Shown: positions 26,089-35,061, counted from the first letter of the stretch. The stretch is DNA of 64,000 nucleotides from Nitrosopumilus sp. (GCF_025699255.1 NZ_JAILWA010000002.1:35985-99984); one strand, 5' to 3'. Made by a program: numbers and translations. Notes: generated by a model not told the origin, from the sequence alone.

Positions 26089-26994
26089 TTGAAAATGAAG
26101 ATTACTTCAAAAAAATTTTTTCAGTGTTTTTACTTATTATTAAAAACATCAACAATTCCAAAAACAGATTGGTTTTCTCTTTTTAAGACAATTTTACTTA
26201 CTATTTTAAAACATCCAAATTCAGTTTTTAAAAGACAAACTGAAGAATCTAAAAAACATTTTCTTACCGATTATCTTGCTAAACCCATTATTGTTAAATC
26301 TCCTGAAGGAATAATTTTTGTAGCAAGACCAAAATTTGAAGATCTTGCACGATTTTTGTTTTCAGAAGTAATTGCAAAATGGGAACCATTTTCATTAATT
26401 ACTGGTAAAAATAATGTAATAATTGATTTGGGAGCTAATGTTGGATACTACACTCTAAAACTTTCTAAAAAAAATAAAGATTGTAAGATTATTGCTATTG
26501 AACCAGATCCTAACACCTTCAAAATTTTATCACAAAATTGCGAATTAAATAATTTAAAAAATATTGCCTTACATAATGTAGCTATATCAGAAGAAAATGG
26601 AACTGTTAAATTATTTCAATCTAAAACTCATTCTGGCACTTCATCAATTCTATCAAAATCATATTCACAAAATGAGTCTGTATCAATTAAATCCATAACT
26701 CTGGATAACCTACTGGGAAATTTATATAAAAAAATTGACTGGTTAAAAATTGATGTTGAAGGTTCAGAATTATTTGTACTAAAAGGTGCTTCTAACACTT
26801 TAAAAATTACAAATAAAATTATTATTGAACTACATGAAGAGATCCTGAATCAAAATAATCAAAGTTCTAAGCAAATTATTGATATATTGACAAAAAATAA
26901 TTTCAAGATTACAACTTTTACTGAGTATTGGAATCAAAATACTTCACAAAATCAAGAATTAAAATCTGATTATATTTTAGCAGAAAAACTCTGA
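26089..26994 (+). CDS. FkbM family methyltransferase
   Basis: The 301-residue protein has the FkbM motifs VIIDLGANVGYYTLKLSKK, AIEPDPNTFKIL and IDWLKIDVEGSELFVLKGA. These enzymes methylate sugar or polyketide hydroxyls. The start may be the TTG at 26089 or the ATG at 26095, two codons later. It ends only 3 bases from the convergent isomerase gene and marks the right border of the glycan island. Confidence 0.88.
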   Translation: MKMKITSKKFFQCFYLLLKTSTIPKTDWFSLFKTILLTILKHPNSVFKRQTEESKKHFLTDYLAKPIIVKSPEGIIFVARPKFEDLARFLFSEVIAKWEPFSLITGKNNVIIDLGANVGYYTLKLSKKNKDCKIIAIEPDPNTFKILSQNCELNNLKNIALHNVAISEENGTVKLFQSKTHSGTSSILSKSYSQNESVSIKSITLDNLLGNLYKKIDWLKIDVEGSELFVLKGASNTLKITNKIIIELHEEILNQNNQSSKQIIDILTKNNFKITTFTEYWNQNTSQNQELKSDYILAEKL

Positions 26995-26997
26995 CAT

Positions 26998-28017
26998 TTA
27001 ACCCAATGTGGATCTTTTCTTAATAAAATCTATGGATGGAATGGGAGATGGATCAATTTTTTGAATTATTGCGTAATATATCGATGTATAGTCTAAAAGA
27101 TAAATTAAATTAATTACTTTAGTTATTATGCTACCTTCCTCTGAGAAAATTTCTTTGTATTCTATTCCATTTGAATTAAAATATTCTTTTAAAATTCTCC
27201 ATCTTTCCTTTGTTTTTTCATAATCATCTTTTCCTTGTAACAAAATTGGATTAACATTGGATGATTTTTCCCATGAAACTATTCCATTATGACATGCCTC
27301 TACTACATCTTCAGCAATTACATGGGTTTTCCCGTTTTCTTGCAATGAATTTTTAAAGCGAATTGCAGATGCTTGTAATCCCCATGGATAATAAATCAAT
27401 GGAATTCCATTGATCCACTCTGCTAAATCTAATGAAGGATTATCTTTAGAAAGATTTGAAGAAGAGATTTTTTCTCTTAATTCAAATAGTTTTTCAATAG
27501 ATTCTTGAATATCAGTTTCATTAATTGGCAAAATGGGTTTAAGAATTTTTAACATTCCATACAAATAGGCTGTGAAAGAAGCTCTTGGAGAATGAAACTG
27601 AGGAATAATTTTATGGGAAATATTATTTGATTTACAATATTTTTCCATTATTCCATCAGAAGAAAAAGCAACAACATTAGTATCAATTTTTTTTGCTGCT
27701 TCTAAAACTGTAAGAGTTTCAGATGTATTTCCTGAAACACTTGTTGTAACTACTAATGTGTTGGAATCAACTGTTTTAGGCAGATGATATCCCTTAACAA
27801 CTGAGACATGTTTATCTGTTTTTGATAATATTGAATAAAAAATATCTCCTATTGCACCAGAACCTCCCATTCCTGCAAAAATAATATTATCAATATTTTC
27901 AAATTCTATACTATTTTCATCTAATTCATATGCCTCTTTAGCGATTTCTGGCCACTTGTCATAAATTTTATACATTCCTTTAGAATCTACTTCATCTAAA
28001 TTTTCTTTAGAAATCAT
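26998..28017 (-). CDS. Bifunctional phosphoglucose/phosphomannose isomerase
   Basis: The 339-residue protein has the SIS-domain motif FAGMGGSGAIGD, TTSVSGNTSETL, and the C-terminal stretch characteristic of archaeal PGI/PMI (RFKNSLQENGKTHV, VEACHNGIVSWE). It interconverts glucose-6-P, mannose-6-P and fructose-6-P, so it feeds hexosamine and mannose sugars to the island as well as gluconeogenesis. It diverges from mtnA over 64 bases. Confidence 0.9.
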   Translation of the reverse strand: MISKENLDEVDSKGMYKIYDKWPEIAKEAYELDENSIEFENIDNIIFAGMGGSGAIGDIFYSILSKTDKHVSVVKGYHLPKTVDSNTLVVTTSVSGNTSETLTVLEAAKKIDTNVVAFSSDGIMEKYCKSNNISHKIIPQFHSPRASFTAYLYGMLKILKPILPINETDIQESIEKLFELREKISSSNLSKDNPSLDLAEWINGIPLIYYPWGLQASAIRFKNSLQENGKTHVIAEDVVEACHNGIVSWEKSSNVNPILLQGKDDYEKTKERWRILKEYFNSNGIEYKEIFSEEGSIITKVINLIYLLDYTSIYYAIIQKIDPSPIPSIDFIKKRSTLG

Positions 28018-28081
28018 CTATTTACAGGAATAATTTTTAAAATATATGTCTGATGAATTAAATCCCGAAGATTGATTTAAA

Positions 28082-29170
28082 ATGAACATCTGTAAAATAT
28101 GTTTATTGACGAATCAGAATATTGGCATAGATTCATCGTTACGAACAGTAGAATGGAAAAATAACAAAGTTAGAATGATTGATCAAACTAAATTACCAAA
28201 TGAATTGGTTATTGTAGAATTTGATGATTTTAATCAAGTGGCTGATGCTATATCTACATTGGTTGTTAGAGGTGCACCTGCAATTGGTGTATCTGGTGCA
28301 TTTGGTCTAGCATTAGCAGTATTACAAAGTAATGCTACCACTAAAGATGAATTAATATCATATTTAGAAAACGCAAAAAAAATTCTATTTGCTACTAGAC
28401 CTACTGCAGTAAACTTAGGTTGGGGATTAGAAAAAATAATGAATATTGCAAAAACTGGAGATTCTGTTGAACAAATTAGAGAACTAGTAATTTCTACTGC
28501 TAAAAAAATGGCAGATGAAGATATTGAAATTAACAAAGCTATGGGTAAGAATGGTTCAATTCTTTTTGACAATAATGACACCATAATGACTCATTGTAAT
28601 GCAGGAGCATTAGCAACTGTTGCATATGGAACCGCATTAGGTGTAATCAGAGCAACTAGAGAAAGTGGAAAAAATGTAAAAGTAATAGCAACTGAAACAA
28701 GACCTATTCAACAAGGTTCACGATTAACAGCATTTGAATTGAAACATGATGGATTCGATGTCAGTTTAGTGCCAGACACTGCAGTAGGATATTCAATGGC
28801 AAATGGTTTAGTGAATAAGGTAGTAGTTGGTGCAGATAGAATTGTAAAGACTGGTCATGTTTTTAATAAAATTGGAACTTATCAAGTAGCAACAATGGCT
28901 AAACAACATGGAATTCCATTTTATGTTGCAGCCCCATTATCGACCATTGATTTAGAGACAAAGGCTGAAGATGTAATCATTGAAATGCGTAAAGGGACTG
29001 AAGTAACTGGTATTGGTGAAAAAAAGACAGCTCCTGATGATATTGGTGTAATTAATCCTGCATTTGATATGACTCCTCCAGAATTAATTTCAGGGATAAT
29101 TACTGAAAAAGGTGTGGCTAAATTTCCCTACGAAGAATCAATACCAAAATTATTTGAAGCTAATAATTAG
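28082..29170 (+). CDS. mtnA: S-methyl-5-thioribose-1-phosphate isomerase
   Basis: The 362-residue protein carries the MtnA/eIF2B-like motifs RGAPAIGVSGAFGLAL, ATRPTAVNLGW, MTHCNAGALATVAYGTAL (active Cys), ETRPIQQGSRLTAFEL and GADRIVKTGHVFNKIGTY. It isomerises methylthioribose-1-phosphate to the ribulose form in methionine salvage; archaeal relatives can act on ribose-1,5-bisphosphate. The family usually begins just before RTVEW, so the first 15-20 residues may be non-coding and the start may be an internal TTG near 28106. Confidence 0.9.
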   Translation: MNICKICLLTNQNIGIDSSLRTVEWKNNKVRMIDQTKLPNELVIVEFDDFNQVADAISTLVVRGAPAIGVSGAFGLALAVLQSNATTKDELISYLENAKKILFATRPTAVNLGWGLEKIMNIAKTGDSVEQIRELVISTAKKMADEDIEINKAMGKNGSILFDNNDTIMTHCNAGALATVAYGTALGVIRATRESGKNVKVIATETRPIQQGSRLTAFELKHDGFDVSLVPDTAVGYSMANGLVNKVVVGADRIVKTGHVFNKIGTYQVATMAKQHGIPFYVAAPLSTIDLETKAEDVIIEMRKGTEVTGIGEKKTAPDDIGVINPAFDMTPPELISGIITEKGVAKFPYEESIPKLFEANN

Positions 29171-29206
29171 AAAGTTTTTATTGTTTTTCAAACTGCCATT
29201 TACAAT

Positions 29207-29845
29207 ATGAGTACCGTTTCACCACAAGCAATTGAAGAATCACTCAAACAATGTATGGATCCCGAAGTTCCATTAAACATTGTAGAAATGGGATTAATCT
29301 ATGGAATTGATGTTACTGAAAATAATGATGTTAACATCAAAATGACAATGACTACTCAAGGTTGTCCTCTTCATGAAACTCTAGTTGAAGATGCCACAAG
29401 ATTTGCCAAAAAAGTACCTGGAGTTAATAATGTCAAAATAGACATTGTATGGGAACCTGCATGGTCAATGGATAAAATGACTGAAGAAGGAAAATTAAAA
29501 ATAAAAAATATGGGTGCTACTATGAATACACCTGCACCAATAAATTATGAAACTGCTTTACCACAAGGAGTTGGAAAGTTAATTCAACAAGAGGATGGTT
29601 CAATGGTTCTTGCAAATGAACATGAACAAGGATTCATGGTCAATCAAGCAATAGTTGACTTTTGGAAGTCTTGTAATGGCCAACGTAAAGTAACAGATCT
29701 TGTTGAAGTATTTGCACAACAAACAGGATTACAAAGAAAACAAGTTGAAAAAGAAGTAATGCAGTTGCTCCAACAACTACGTGATGGTGGGTTAATAGCA
29801 ATAGCAGGTCAATCAGACACTCCTAATGTTGAATTTAAAAAATAA
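29207..29845 (+). CDS. MIP18/DUF59 iron-sulfur assembly protein fused to a PqqD-like domain
   Basis: The 212-residue protein has an N-terminal DUF59 domain (about 1-95; CMDPEVPLNIVEMGLIY and TQGCPLHETL with the conserved Cys), of the kind in Fe-S target-loading factors. Residues about 125-200 look like PqqD (VLANEHEQGFMVNQAIVDFW, VTDLVEVF, LLQQLRDGGLI), a small peptide-binding chaperone fold. The PqqD-like part may help bring client proteins. It lies 48 bases before a sugar dehydrogenase of the PQQ-type fold, but no PQQ synthesis genes are seen. Confidence 0.8.
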   Translation: MSTVSPQAIEESLKQCMDPEVPLNIVEMGLIYGIDVTENNDVNIKMTMTTQGCPLHETLVEDATRFAKKVPGVNNVKIDIVWEPAWSMDKMTEEGKLKIKNMGATMNTPAPINYETALPQGVGKLIQQEDGSMVLANEHEQGFMVNQAIVDFWKSCNGQRKVTDLVEVFAQQTGLQRKQVEKEVMQLLQQLRDGGLIAIAGQSDTPNVEFKK

Positions 29846-29893
29846 AATTTTCTAATAGATTAGTTTAAGAACTAGATTTTTAAATACCTGGTA

Positions 29894-31243
29894 ATGAGAT
29901 TTTTATTAGTCATATTATCTGTAATGCTTTTCTCTGGAATATTTTTTGGAATTTCTTTTGCTGAAAAATTTGAATATGAAGTCGAAATCGAAATTATTGC
30001 TGAAAATTTAAACATTCCTTGGGCAATTGATTTTGCCCCTGATGGAAGAATATTTTTTACTGAACGTTCTGATGGCGAAATACCTGGAACCACAAGACAT
30101 GGAACAGTAAGAATTATTGAAGATGGAAAACTTTTAGATGAACCTGCATTGACTCTGCAAGTTGAAAGAAGAGAGGCAGGAGTTTTAGGTATAGCTTTAG
30201 ATCCTAATTTCGATGAAAATCATTATGTTTATGTTTATTATACAAAGAAATCTACGCCTTTACCAAAGGACATTCTTTCAGATACGTTTAACAGACTTTC
30301 ACGATTTACTGAATCCAACAATAAATTAGAAAATGAATTTATCTTAATTGATAGAATCCCAGGCTCAACCGCTCATGATGGTGGAAGAATAAAAATTGGT
30401 CCTGATGGTAAACTATATGCTACAACTGGTGAAATTAAAACACCTGAATTATCTCAAGATCTTAATTCGTTAGGAGGAAAAATCTTACGAATAAATCTTG
30501 ATGGAAGCATTCCTAATGATAATCCTTTTGAAAATTCCCCTGTTTTTTCTTATGGTCATAGAAATCCACAGGGAATAGATTGGGATAAATCAACAGGTAA
30601 TTTGATTTCAACTGAGCATGGTCCTTCTGGTGAATATGGATGGGAGGGAAGAGATGAAATTAATTTAATTGAATCTGGAAAAAATTATGGATGGCCTAAT
30701 GTATCTGGTGAATTAACTGATGCAAAATATGTAACTCCTTTATATCAAACTGGTCAAGAGGAAACATGGGCCCCTTCAGGTGCAACTTTTTATAATTCTG
30801 AAAAATTTCCAGATTGGCAAGGCAAATTTTTTGTTGCAACACTATATGGAAAACATTTGAGAATTTTAGATTTTGATCTTGATACAAATGAAGTTCTTTC
30901 CAATGAAATTTTACTAAAAGATTCTTTTGGCAGATTACGTGATGTTGCAGAAGGTCCTGATGGTAATTTATACGTCTTGACTAGTAATCAGGATGGTAGA
31001 GGAATTCCTGCACCAAACGATGACAGGATTTTCAAAATCATTCCTATTTCTAGCAATAAAATTTTACTGGGAGATAATACTTTGTCCCCATTACAACAGT
31101 TCAAACAAGGAGTTTTATCAAAAAATATACTTTGTAAAGATGGATTAGAATTATTAATTAAAAATAGTTCTGGAATGCCTGCATGTGTAACTACAAAAAC
31201 ATTATCAAAACTTATAGAAATTGGTTGGGGAAATTTACCATAA
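29894..31243 (+). CDS. Secreted glucose/sorbosone dehydrogenase-like beta-propeller protein
   Basis: A 449-residue protein with an N-terminal signal peptide (about 1-23, ending SFA) and a six-bladed propeller of the soluble aldose sugar dehydrogenase family: NIPWAIDFAPDGRIFFTER, REAGVLGIALDPNF, TAHDGGRIKIGPDGKLYATTGE, and SYGHRNPQGIDW. Relatives bind PQQ and oxidise sugars outside the cell. The last 55 residues (from about 390) form a separate module: SPLQQFKQGV, CKDGLELLIK, PACVTTKT and IEIGWG, a unit that recurs at the end of thaumarchaeal exported proteins. Whether PQQ is available here is unknown. Confidence 0.85.
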   Translation: MRFLLVILSVMLFSGIFFGISFAEKFEYEVEIEIIAENLNIPWAIDFAPDGRIFFTERSDGEIPGTTRHGTVRIIEDGKLLDEPALTLQVERREAGVLGIALDPNFDENHYVYVYYTKKSTPLPKDILSDTFNRLSRFTESNNKLENEFILIDRIPGSTAHDGGRIKIGPDGKLYATTGEIKTPELSQDLNSLGGKILRINLDGSIPNDNPFENSPVFSYGHRNPQGIDWDKSTGNLISTEHGPSGEYGWEGRDEINLIESGKNYGWPNVSGELTDAKYVTPLYQTGQEETWAPSGATFYNSEKFPDWQGKFFVATLYGKHLRILDFDLDTNEVLSNEILLKDSFGRLRDVAEGPDGNLYVLTSNQDGRGIPAPNDDRIFKIIPISSNKILLGDNTLSPLQQFKQGVLSKNILCKDGLELLIKNSSGMPACVTTKTLSKLIEIGWGNLP

Positions 31244-31248
31244 TTTAA

Positions 31249-31896
31249 TCAAAAAATATAATTTGAATTTGCACCATCAAAGTTTATTGTGACTCCTGAA
31301 AGATATTTTATCTCATTTTCAATAATTGATTTTATAAAACTTCCAATCTCTTCAGGTTTTCCCAATCTTTTCATAGGTAATGTTTCTTCAAATTCTTGAA
31401 CATTTTCTATTAATTCTTGAGTTCTATCTGTGTTAATTGGTCCTGGAGCAATATTTACACAACTGATATTATTTTGAGCATATTCTTTGCTTAATACTTT
31501 AAAGACTTCAGAAAATGCAGCACGATATGCTGATGAAATGATTAATTTGGCATTTGGTTCTTTAATTACACTAGAACTAATCAAAAATATGTATCCTCCA
31601 TCATTAATTTTGATTTTTTGTAGAATGGTAACAAATCCTAAAAATAATTGATTATGATAAAGTTTCCAATCCGTTTCTGTAATGGTGTTGAATAGTTTTG
31701 GAGAAGGTCCTCCTGTATTTAATATGAGAATATCTGTTTGAGTATTTTTCTCTAAAAATTTTTTTACACTATCCAAATTTGATGTATCAATATCAGTTTT
31801 TGATGTAGCAAAAACGTCAATTCCAATTGATTTTAAAGATTTAGAAATTGCTTTACCTATTCCTCTTGAACCGCCAAGAACAATTGCTTTAGACAT
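31249..31896 (-). CDS. Short-chain dehydrogenase/reductase with altered YxxxK motif
   Basis: The 215-residue protein has the SDR cofactor motif VLGGSRGIGKAI and the later NIAPGPINTDR and FDGA. The active site reads SSAYRAAF, so the Lys of YxxxK is Phe. It is short for the family. It could still bind NAD(P)H, but normal catalysis is doubtful. It is convergent with the sugar dehydrogenase, 5 bases away. Confidence 0.8.
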   Translation of the reverse strand: MSKAIVLGGSRGIGKAISKSLKSIGIDVFATSKTDIDTSNLDSVKKFLEKNTQTDILILNTGGPSPKLFNTITETDWKLYHNQLFLGFVTILQKIKINDGGYIFLISSSVIKEPNAKLIISSAYRAAFSEVFKVLSKEYAQNNISCVNIAPGPINTDRTQELIENVQEFEETLPMKRLGKPEEIGSFIKSIIENEIKYLSGVTINFDGANSNYIF

Positions 31897-31921
31897 ATAA
31901 TTTTTAAAATATTTGTTATAA

Positions 31922-32182
31922 TTAAATTTCTTTAATTTCTGTTATTGTTCCTAATACAGAATCCATCTGAACTATTGCTCTTTTTTCATCCCATCCCAGA
32001 GCGACATACCAATCTCCTGCATCATCATGATATTTTGTTTCCAGCGTTTTGATATTTTCTGGCTTTACATCATATTTTTTTGCAATTCCAGAGATACCTA
32101 ACGCAACTGCATCTTTTTCCTTTTCTAAACGCCTTTTCATTAATCCTATTCCTGGACTCATATTTTTTGTAAATTGTTTCAT
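31922..32182 (-). CDS. Small conserved-looking protein, possibly PepSY-like
   Basis: An 86-residue soluble protein of unknown function. The second half (GDWYVALGWDEKRAIVQMD followed by GTITEIKEI) has the strand pattern of PepSY-type domains, where a Trp strand is followed by a hairpin ending in an acidic-glycine turn. It is 25 bases upstream of the SDR gene on the same strand. Function not recognised. Confidence 0.6.
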   Translation of the reverse strand: MKQFTKNMSPGIGLMKRRLEKEKDAVALGISGIAKKYDVKPENIKTLETKYHDDAGDWYVALGWDEKRAIVQMDSVLGTITEIKEI

Positions 32183-32280
32183 CTAATATAGTTAATTCAT
32201 AAAATTAGCCATGATGTTGAATTTTTCTAATTGATACTCTTACAATATTTCAAATAACCCTGTTGTATTGTAGGAACAAA

Positions 32281-32874
32281 ATGAAATTAATTCAAAGACT
32301 TTCAAATTCGACAATTACAAAATCTAGTACTCTTGTTTCATTAATTTCTATTTTAGCAATGATTGGTCCAATTGTAATTGTTTCAGCAGGATTTTGGGAT
32401 GCCATTTCACATCTTCTAAAAGAACCAGAGTTTTTCTGGAGCCCCTCTCATATTGTAGTCTATTCTGGAGTTTCAATGACTACTTGTGCTGCAATAATTG
32501 GTAGCATGCTATTAATTCGAAAATCAGTTCATGGTTCTCTTAAAACTGGAATCAAATTAGTTATTGTAGGTTCTATTCTACAAATTGTTTCAGGTTTTGG
32601 AGATTCTTTATCTCATGACGTCTTTGGAATTGATGGGCTTATCTCATGGTCTCACCAACCACTAGAATTAGGACTAGTTATTGCATCACTAGGTGCAGTC
32701 TTGATTTTAAAAAATAGAGAACACACAAAACTCAAAATATTTCTTCCATTCTCTATTGTAGCATTTTTGTTTTTTACTACCTGGTTGATTTTTAATCTTG
32801 TATTGATTTTTGGACATACCATTCAATGTATACAAATCTATGAGATATTCTCTTCAGGTTGTTCAATATTATAA
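32281..32874 (+). CDS. Polytopic membrane protein of unknown function
   Basis: A 197-residue protein with about five hydrophobic helices. Histidines lie near membrane borders (AISHLL, SPSHIVVYSG, DSLSHDVFG, SWSHQPLE), a pattern seen in small heme- or metal-binding membrane proteins, but no family is recognised. The ATG at 32281 is taken as start; a TTG at 32263 would add six residues. Its last 37 bases overlap the convergent gene on the other strand. Confidence 0.65.
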   Translation: MKLIQRLSNSTITKSSTLVSLISILAMIGPIVIVSAGFWDAISHLLKEPEFFWSPSHIVVYSGVSMTTCAAIIGSMLLIRKSVHGSLKTGIKLVIVGSILQIVSGFGDSLSHDVFGIDGLISWSHQPLELGLVIASLGAVLILKNREHTKLKIFLPFSIVAFLFFTTWLIFNLVLIFGHTIQCIQIYEIFSSGCSIL

Positions 32875-33329
32875 TTTTTAATTTTGAAAAATGCCATAAT
32901 CAACATCACAATAGCTCCTACAAATATTATAATTCCTGATGGATACATTTTTTGTGAATTTGTATTTCCGAATTCCATTTCAATATTGATTTGATTTTTT
33001 GCAATATTTGTAATCTTTAATGTGTAATCACCGTTTTCTTCAAAGTCAAAATAACCCACTGACATTTTTGTTTGAATCATTTGTTCTTGAATCACGTTGT
33101 CATTAGAATCTAATATCTGAACAAATACTTCTTCTCCTGAAAATTCAGGCATATATAATTTGAAATATCCTATATCTATACCAAGCAATTCTGATTTTGT
33201 TTCAAATGAGCTTGACTGTTTTAGTAAAATTGAATCATATTTTTTTTCAGTTTCATCAAAAATATATGCTGTCCAAATTATCCCCACTATCACTAAAATC
33301 AATCCAATTTTGAATGGAGATATACGCAT
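32838..33329 (-). CDS. Membrane-anchored protein with an extracellular beta domain
   Basis: A 163-residue protein with an N-terminal helix (about 8-23), a middle polar domain of about 105 residues with a beta-sandwich-like pattern (FVQILDSNDNVI, GYFDFEENGDYTLKI), and a C-terminal helix (about 133-150). This two-anchor layout recurs in thaumarchaeal envelope proteins. Function unknown. Convergent 37-base overlap with the polytopic membrane protein. Confidence 0.65.
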   Translation of the reverse strand: MRISPFKIGLILVIVGIIWTAYIFDETEKKYDSILLKQSSSFETKSELLGIDIGYFKLYMPEFSGEEVFVQILDSNDNVIQEQMIQTKMSVGYFDFEENGDYTLKITNIAKNQINIEMEFGNTNSQKMYPSGIIIFVGAIVMLIMAFFKIKNYNIEQPEENIS

Positions 33330-33371
33330 TTCATCATGCTGAGAAATTATTTACTTAATAAGATAATCTAA

Positions 33372-33446
33372 AGGGCTCGGAGGGCTTCGATCCCTCGACC
33401 TAGCGGTTCGAAGCCGCTCGCACTATCCAGACTGTGCAACGAGTCC
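33372..33446 (-). tRNA. tRNA-Arg (anticodon TCG)
   Basis: Minus-strand cloverleaf of 75 bases with acceptor GGACTCG/CGAGCCC, D-stem GCAC/GTGC, anticodon stem AGCGG/CCGCT with loop CTTCGAA (anticodon TCG), and T-stem GAGGG/CCCTC with loop ATCGAAG. The discriminator is T and no CCA is encoded. Position 3 and 70 form an A-C mismatch, the only unpaired position in the acceptor stem. The 5' end lies 44 bases from the aminotransferase start on the other strand. Confidence 0.9.
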
Positions 33447-33468
33447 AAACAAGTAAGATTTTAACAGG

Positions 33469-33478
33469 TCTAAATATC
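33469..33478 (+). promoter_or_regulatory. TATA-like element upstream of the aminotransferase
   Basis: GTCTAAATAT-type box in the 44-base gap between the tRNA-Arg gene and the TTG start at 33491. The spacing predicts transcription from about 33495, close to the start codon, so the mRNA is probably leaderless. It resembles the TCTAAATAC boxes ahead of the two small RNA candidates. Confidence 0.35.
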
Positions 33479-33490
33479 TGTCTAGATACT

Positions 33491-34666
33491 TTGAAGGTAT
33501 CAAAAAAAGTAGTTGGAGTAGAATATGCAATTAGAGATATTGTACTGGCCGCTAGAAAAGTTGAACAAAAAGGAATGCAAGTTGATTATCTAAACATTGG
33601 TGATCCTGTACAATTTGGCTTTCAACCTCCTGATAATGTAAAACAAGCTTTGATTGATGCAATTAAGAGAGGTGATAATTTCTATTCTACATCTGAAGGT
33701 CTTTTGGAATTAAGAGAAGAAATTGCCAAAAAAGAAAATGCCAAAGGGCTTTCCATCAATGCTGATGATATTCTAATTACAAATGGTGTCTCTGAAGGAC
33801 TAGACATGGTGATATCTTCAATTGTTGAAGAAGGCGATGAAGTACTATTACCTGGACCTTATTATCCTCCATATGCTTCGTATGTCCGATTACATGGTGG
33901 GATTCCTGTAGAATTTGGAGTAGATTTGAATAATTCTACTCCTGATATTGAGGATATAAAATCCAAAATTACATCAAAGACTGTAGCCATTTGTTTGATC
34001 AGTCCAAATAATCCTACTGGAGTTGTTTTCAATGAAAAAGCCCTCAAAGAATTAGTGGATATTGCAAATGAGCATAATCTCTACATAATTTGTGATGAGA
34101 TTTACGATCAAATAGTTTTTGATGAAAAATTTGTTGGAATTGGTAAAGTAGCTGGTAATTCACCAGTAATTGTTCTAAATGGTTTTTCCAAAGTCCATTT
34201 GATGTCTGGCTGGAGAATCGGTTACATTGCATTTAACCAATCTCCACAATTAGCAGAATTAAGAGAACACTTGCCTAAACTTGCTAGAGTGAGAATTGCA
34301 ACTAGTCTTCCTGTTCAACATGCAGCATTAGAATCACTACGTGGACCACAAGATTACATTGGTGATTTTGTTTCTGAAATGAAAAAACATCGTGATTTTG
34401 TAGTAAAACGATTAAACGAAATTCCTGGATTGTCATGTCCTAACCCCAAGGGCTCATTTTATGCATTTCCAAAAATTGAAGACAATAGGTTTGATAATGA
34501 TAAGGAATTTGTAACAAAGTTGTTAGAAGAACAAGGTGTACTGACAGTTCATGGTTCCGGTTTTGGAGAACAGTATGGCAGTGGACATTTCAGACTAGTT
34601 TATCTTCCAGATCTTAAAATATTGGATTCTGCAATGAGTAAAATTGAAAAATTTGTCACTCAGTAA
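33491..34666 (+). CDS. Class I/II pyridoxal-phosphate aminotransferase
   Basis: The 391-residue protein has the fold-type I aminotransferase pattern: YLNIGDPVQFGFQPP, SPNNPTGVVF, CDEIYDQIVFD and the Schiff-base lysine in NGFSKVHLMSGWRIGY. It resembles archaeal alanine/aspartate aminotransferases. The open frame extends upstream into the tRNA-Arg gene, which cannot be coding, so the TTG at 33491 is the first plausible start. Its end overlaps the convergent PPOX-type gene by 7 bases. Confidence 0.88.
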   Translation: MKVSKKVVGVEYAIRDIVLAARKVEQKGMQVDYLNIGDPVQFGFQPPDNVKQALIDAIKRGDNFYSTSEGLLELREEIAKKENAKGLSINADDILITNGVSEGLDMVISSIVEEGDEVLLPGPYYPPYASYVRLHGGIPVEFGVDLNNSTPDIEDIKSKITSKTVAICLISPNNPTGVVFNEKALKELVDIANEHNLYIICDEIYDQIVFDEKFVGIGKVAGNSPVIVLNGFSKVHLMSGWRIGYIAFNQSPQLAELREHLPKLARVRIATSLPVQHAALESLRGPQDYIGDFVSEMKKHRDFVVKRLNEIPGLSCPNPKGSFYAFPKIEDNRFDNDKEFVTKLLEEQGVLTVHGSGFGEQYGSGHFRLVYLPDLKILDSAMSKIEKFVTQ

Positions 34667-35061
34667 TTCCAAACTGTAAATTTTTCAGGAACAATTTCAA
34701 TAATACAATTAGTGTCATCTAGTAATTCTTTTGCAGATTTGTTATCTAGTGATTTAAAATATCGCAAAAGAATTTTTTTTGCAATATTTTTAACTTTGTT
34801 ACTTTCTAAGATAAGATTTGCATTTCCTTGCACTAGAACACCAAAAATATTTGGCGCCTTTATTCCTATATCTATACAGCATGAAACCTGATTATTTTTT
34901 TTAATATTTTTTGCTTTTATCGTTTTAGTGTTAGTTCCAATGTAAATTTTTTTTCCGCTATATCTATACCATACAGGCACAATATGTGGAGTTTTGTTTT
35001 TGCCAACTGTAGCTAATCGTAAAATCTTTTGTTGACTTAGAAATTCATCTCTTTTGTTCAT
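34660..35061 (-). CDS. Pyridoxamine 5'-phosphate oxidase-like flavin-binding protein
   Basis: The 133-residue protein has the split-barrel pattern of the PPOX class: LRLATVGKNKTPHIVPVWYRY, IYIGTNTKTIKAKNIKKN, and VQGNANLI. Such proteins bind FMN or F420; with an F420 reductase gene nearby, an F420-binding reductase is possible. It overlaps the upstream small membrane protein gene by 17 bases. Confidence 0.78.
   Translation of the reverse strand: MNKRDEFLSQQKILRLATVGKNKTPHIVPVWYRYSGKKIYIGTNTKTIKAKNIKKNNQVSCCIDIGIKAPNIFGVLVQGNANLILESNKVKNIAKKILLRYFKSLDNKSAKELLDDTNCIIEIVPEKFTVWNY

Noticed and set aside
29894..31243. Full PQQ-dependent pathway next to the sugar dehydrogenase
   Set aside because: Only a PqqD-like domain is near; no other PQQ synthesis gene is present in the window.
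32263..32280. TTG start for the polytopic membrane protein
   Set aside because: ATG at 32281 is more likely; the added residues are few and not conserved-looking.
33434..33490. Upstream extension of the aminotransferase frame
   Set aside because: The first part lies inside the tRNA-Arg gene and the residues do not fit the family. TTG at 33491 was used.
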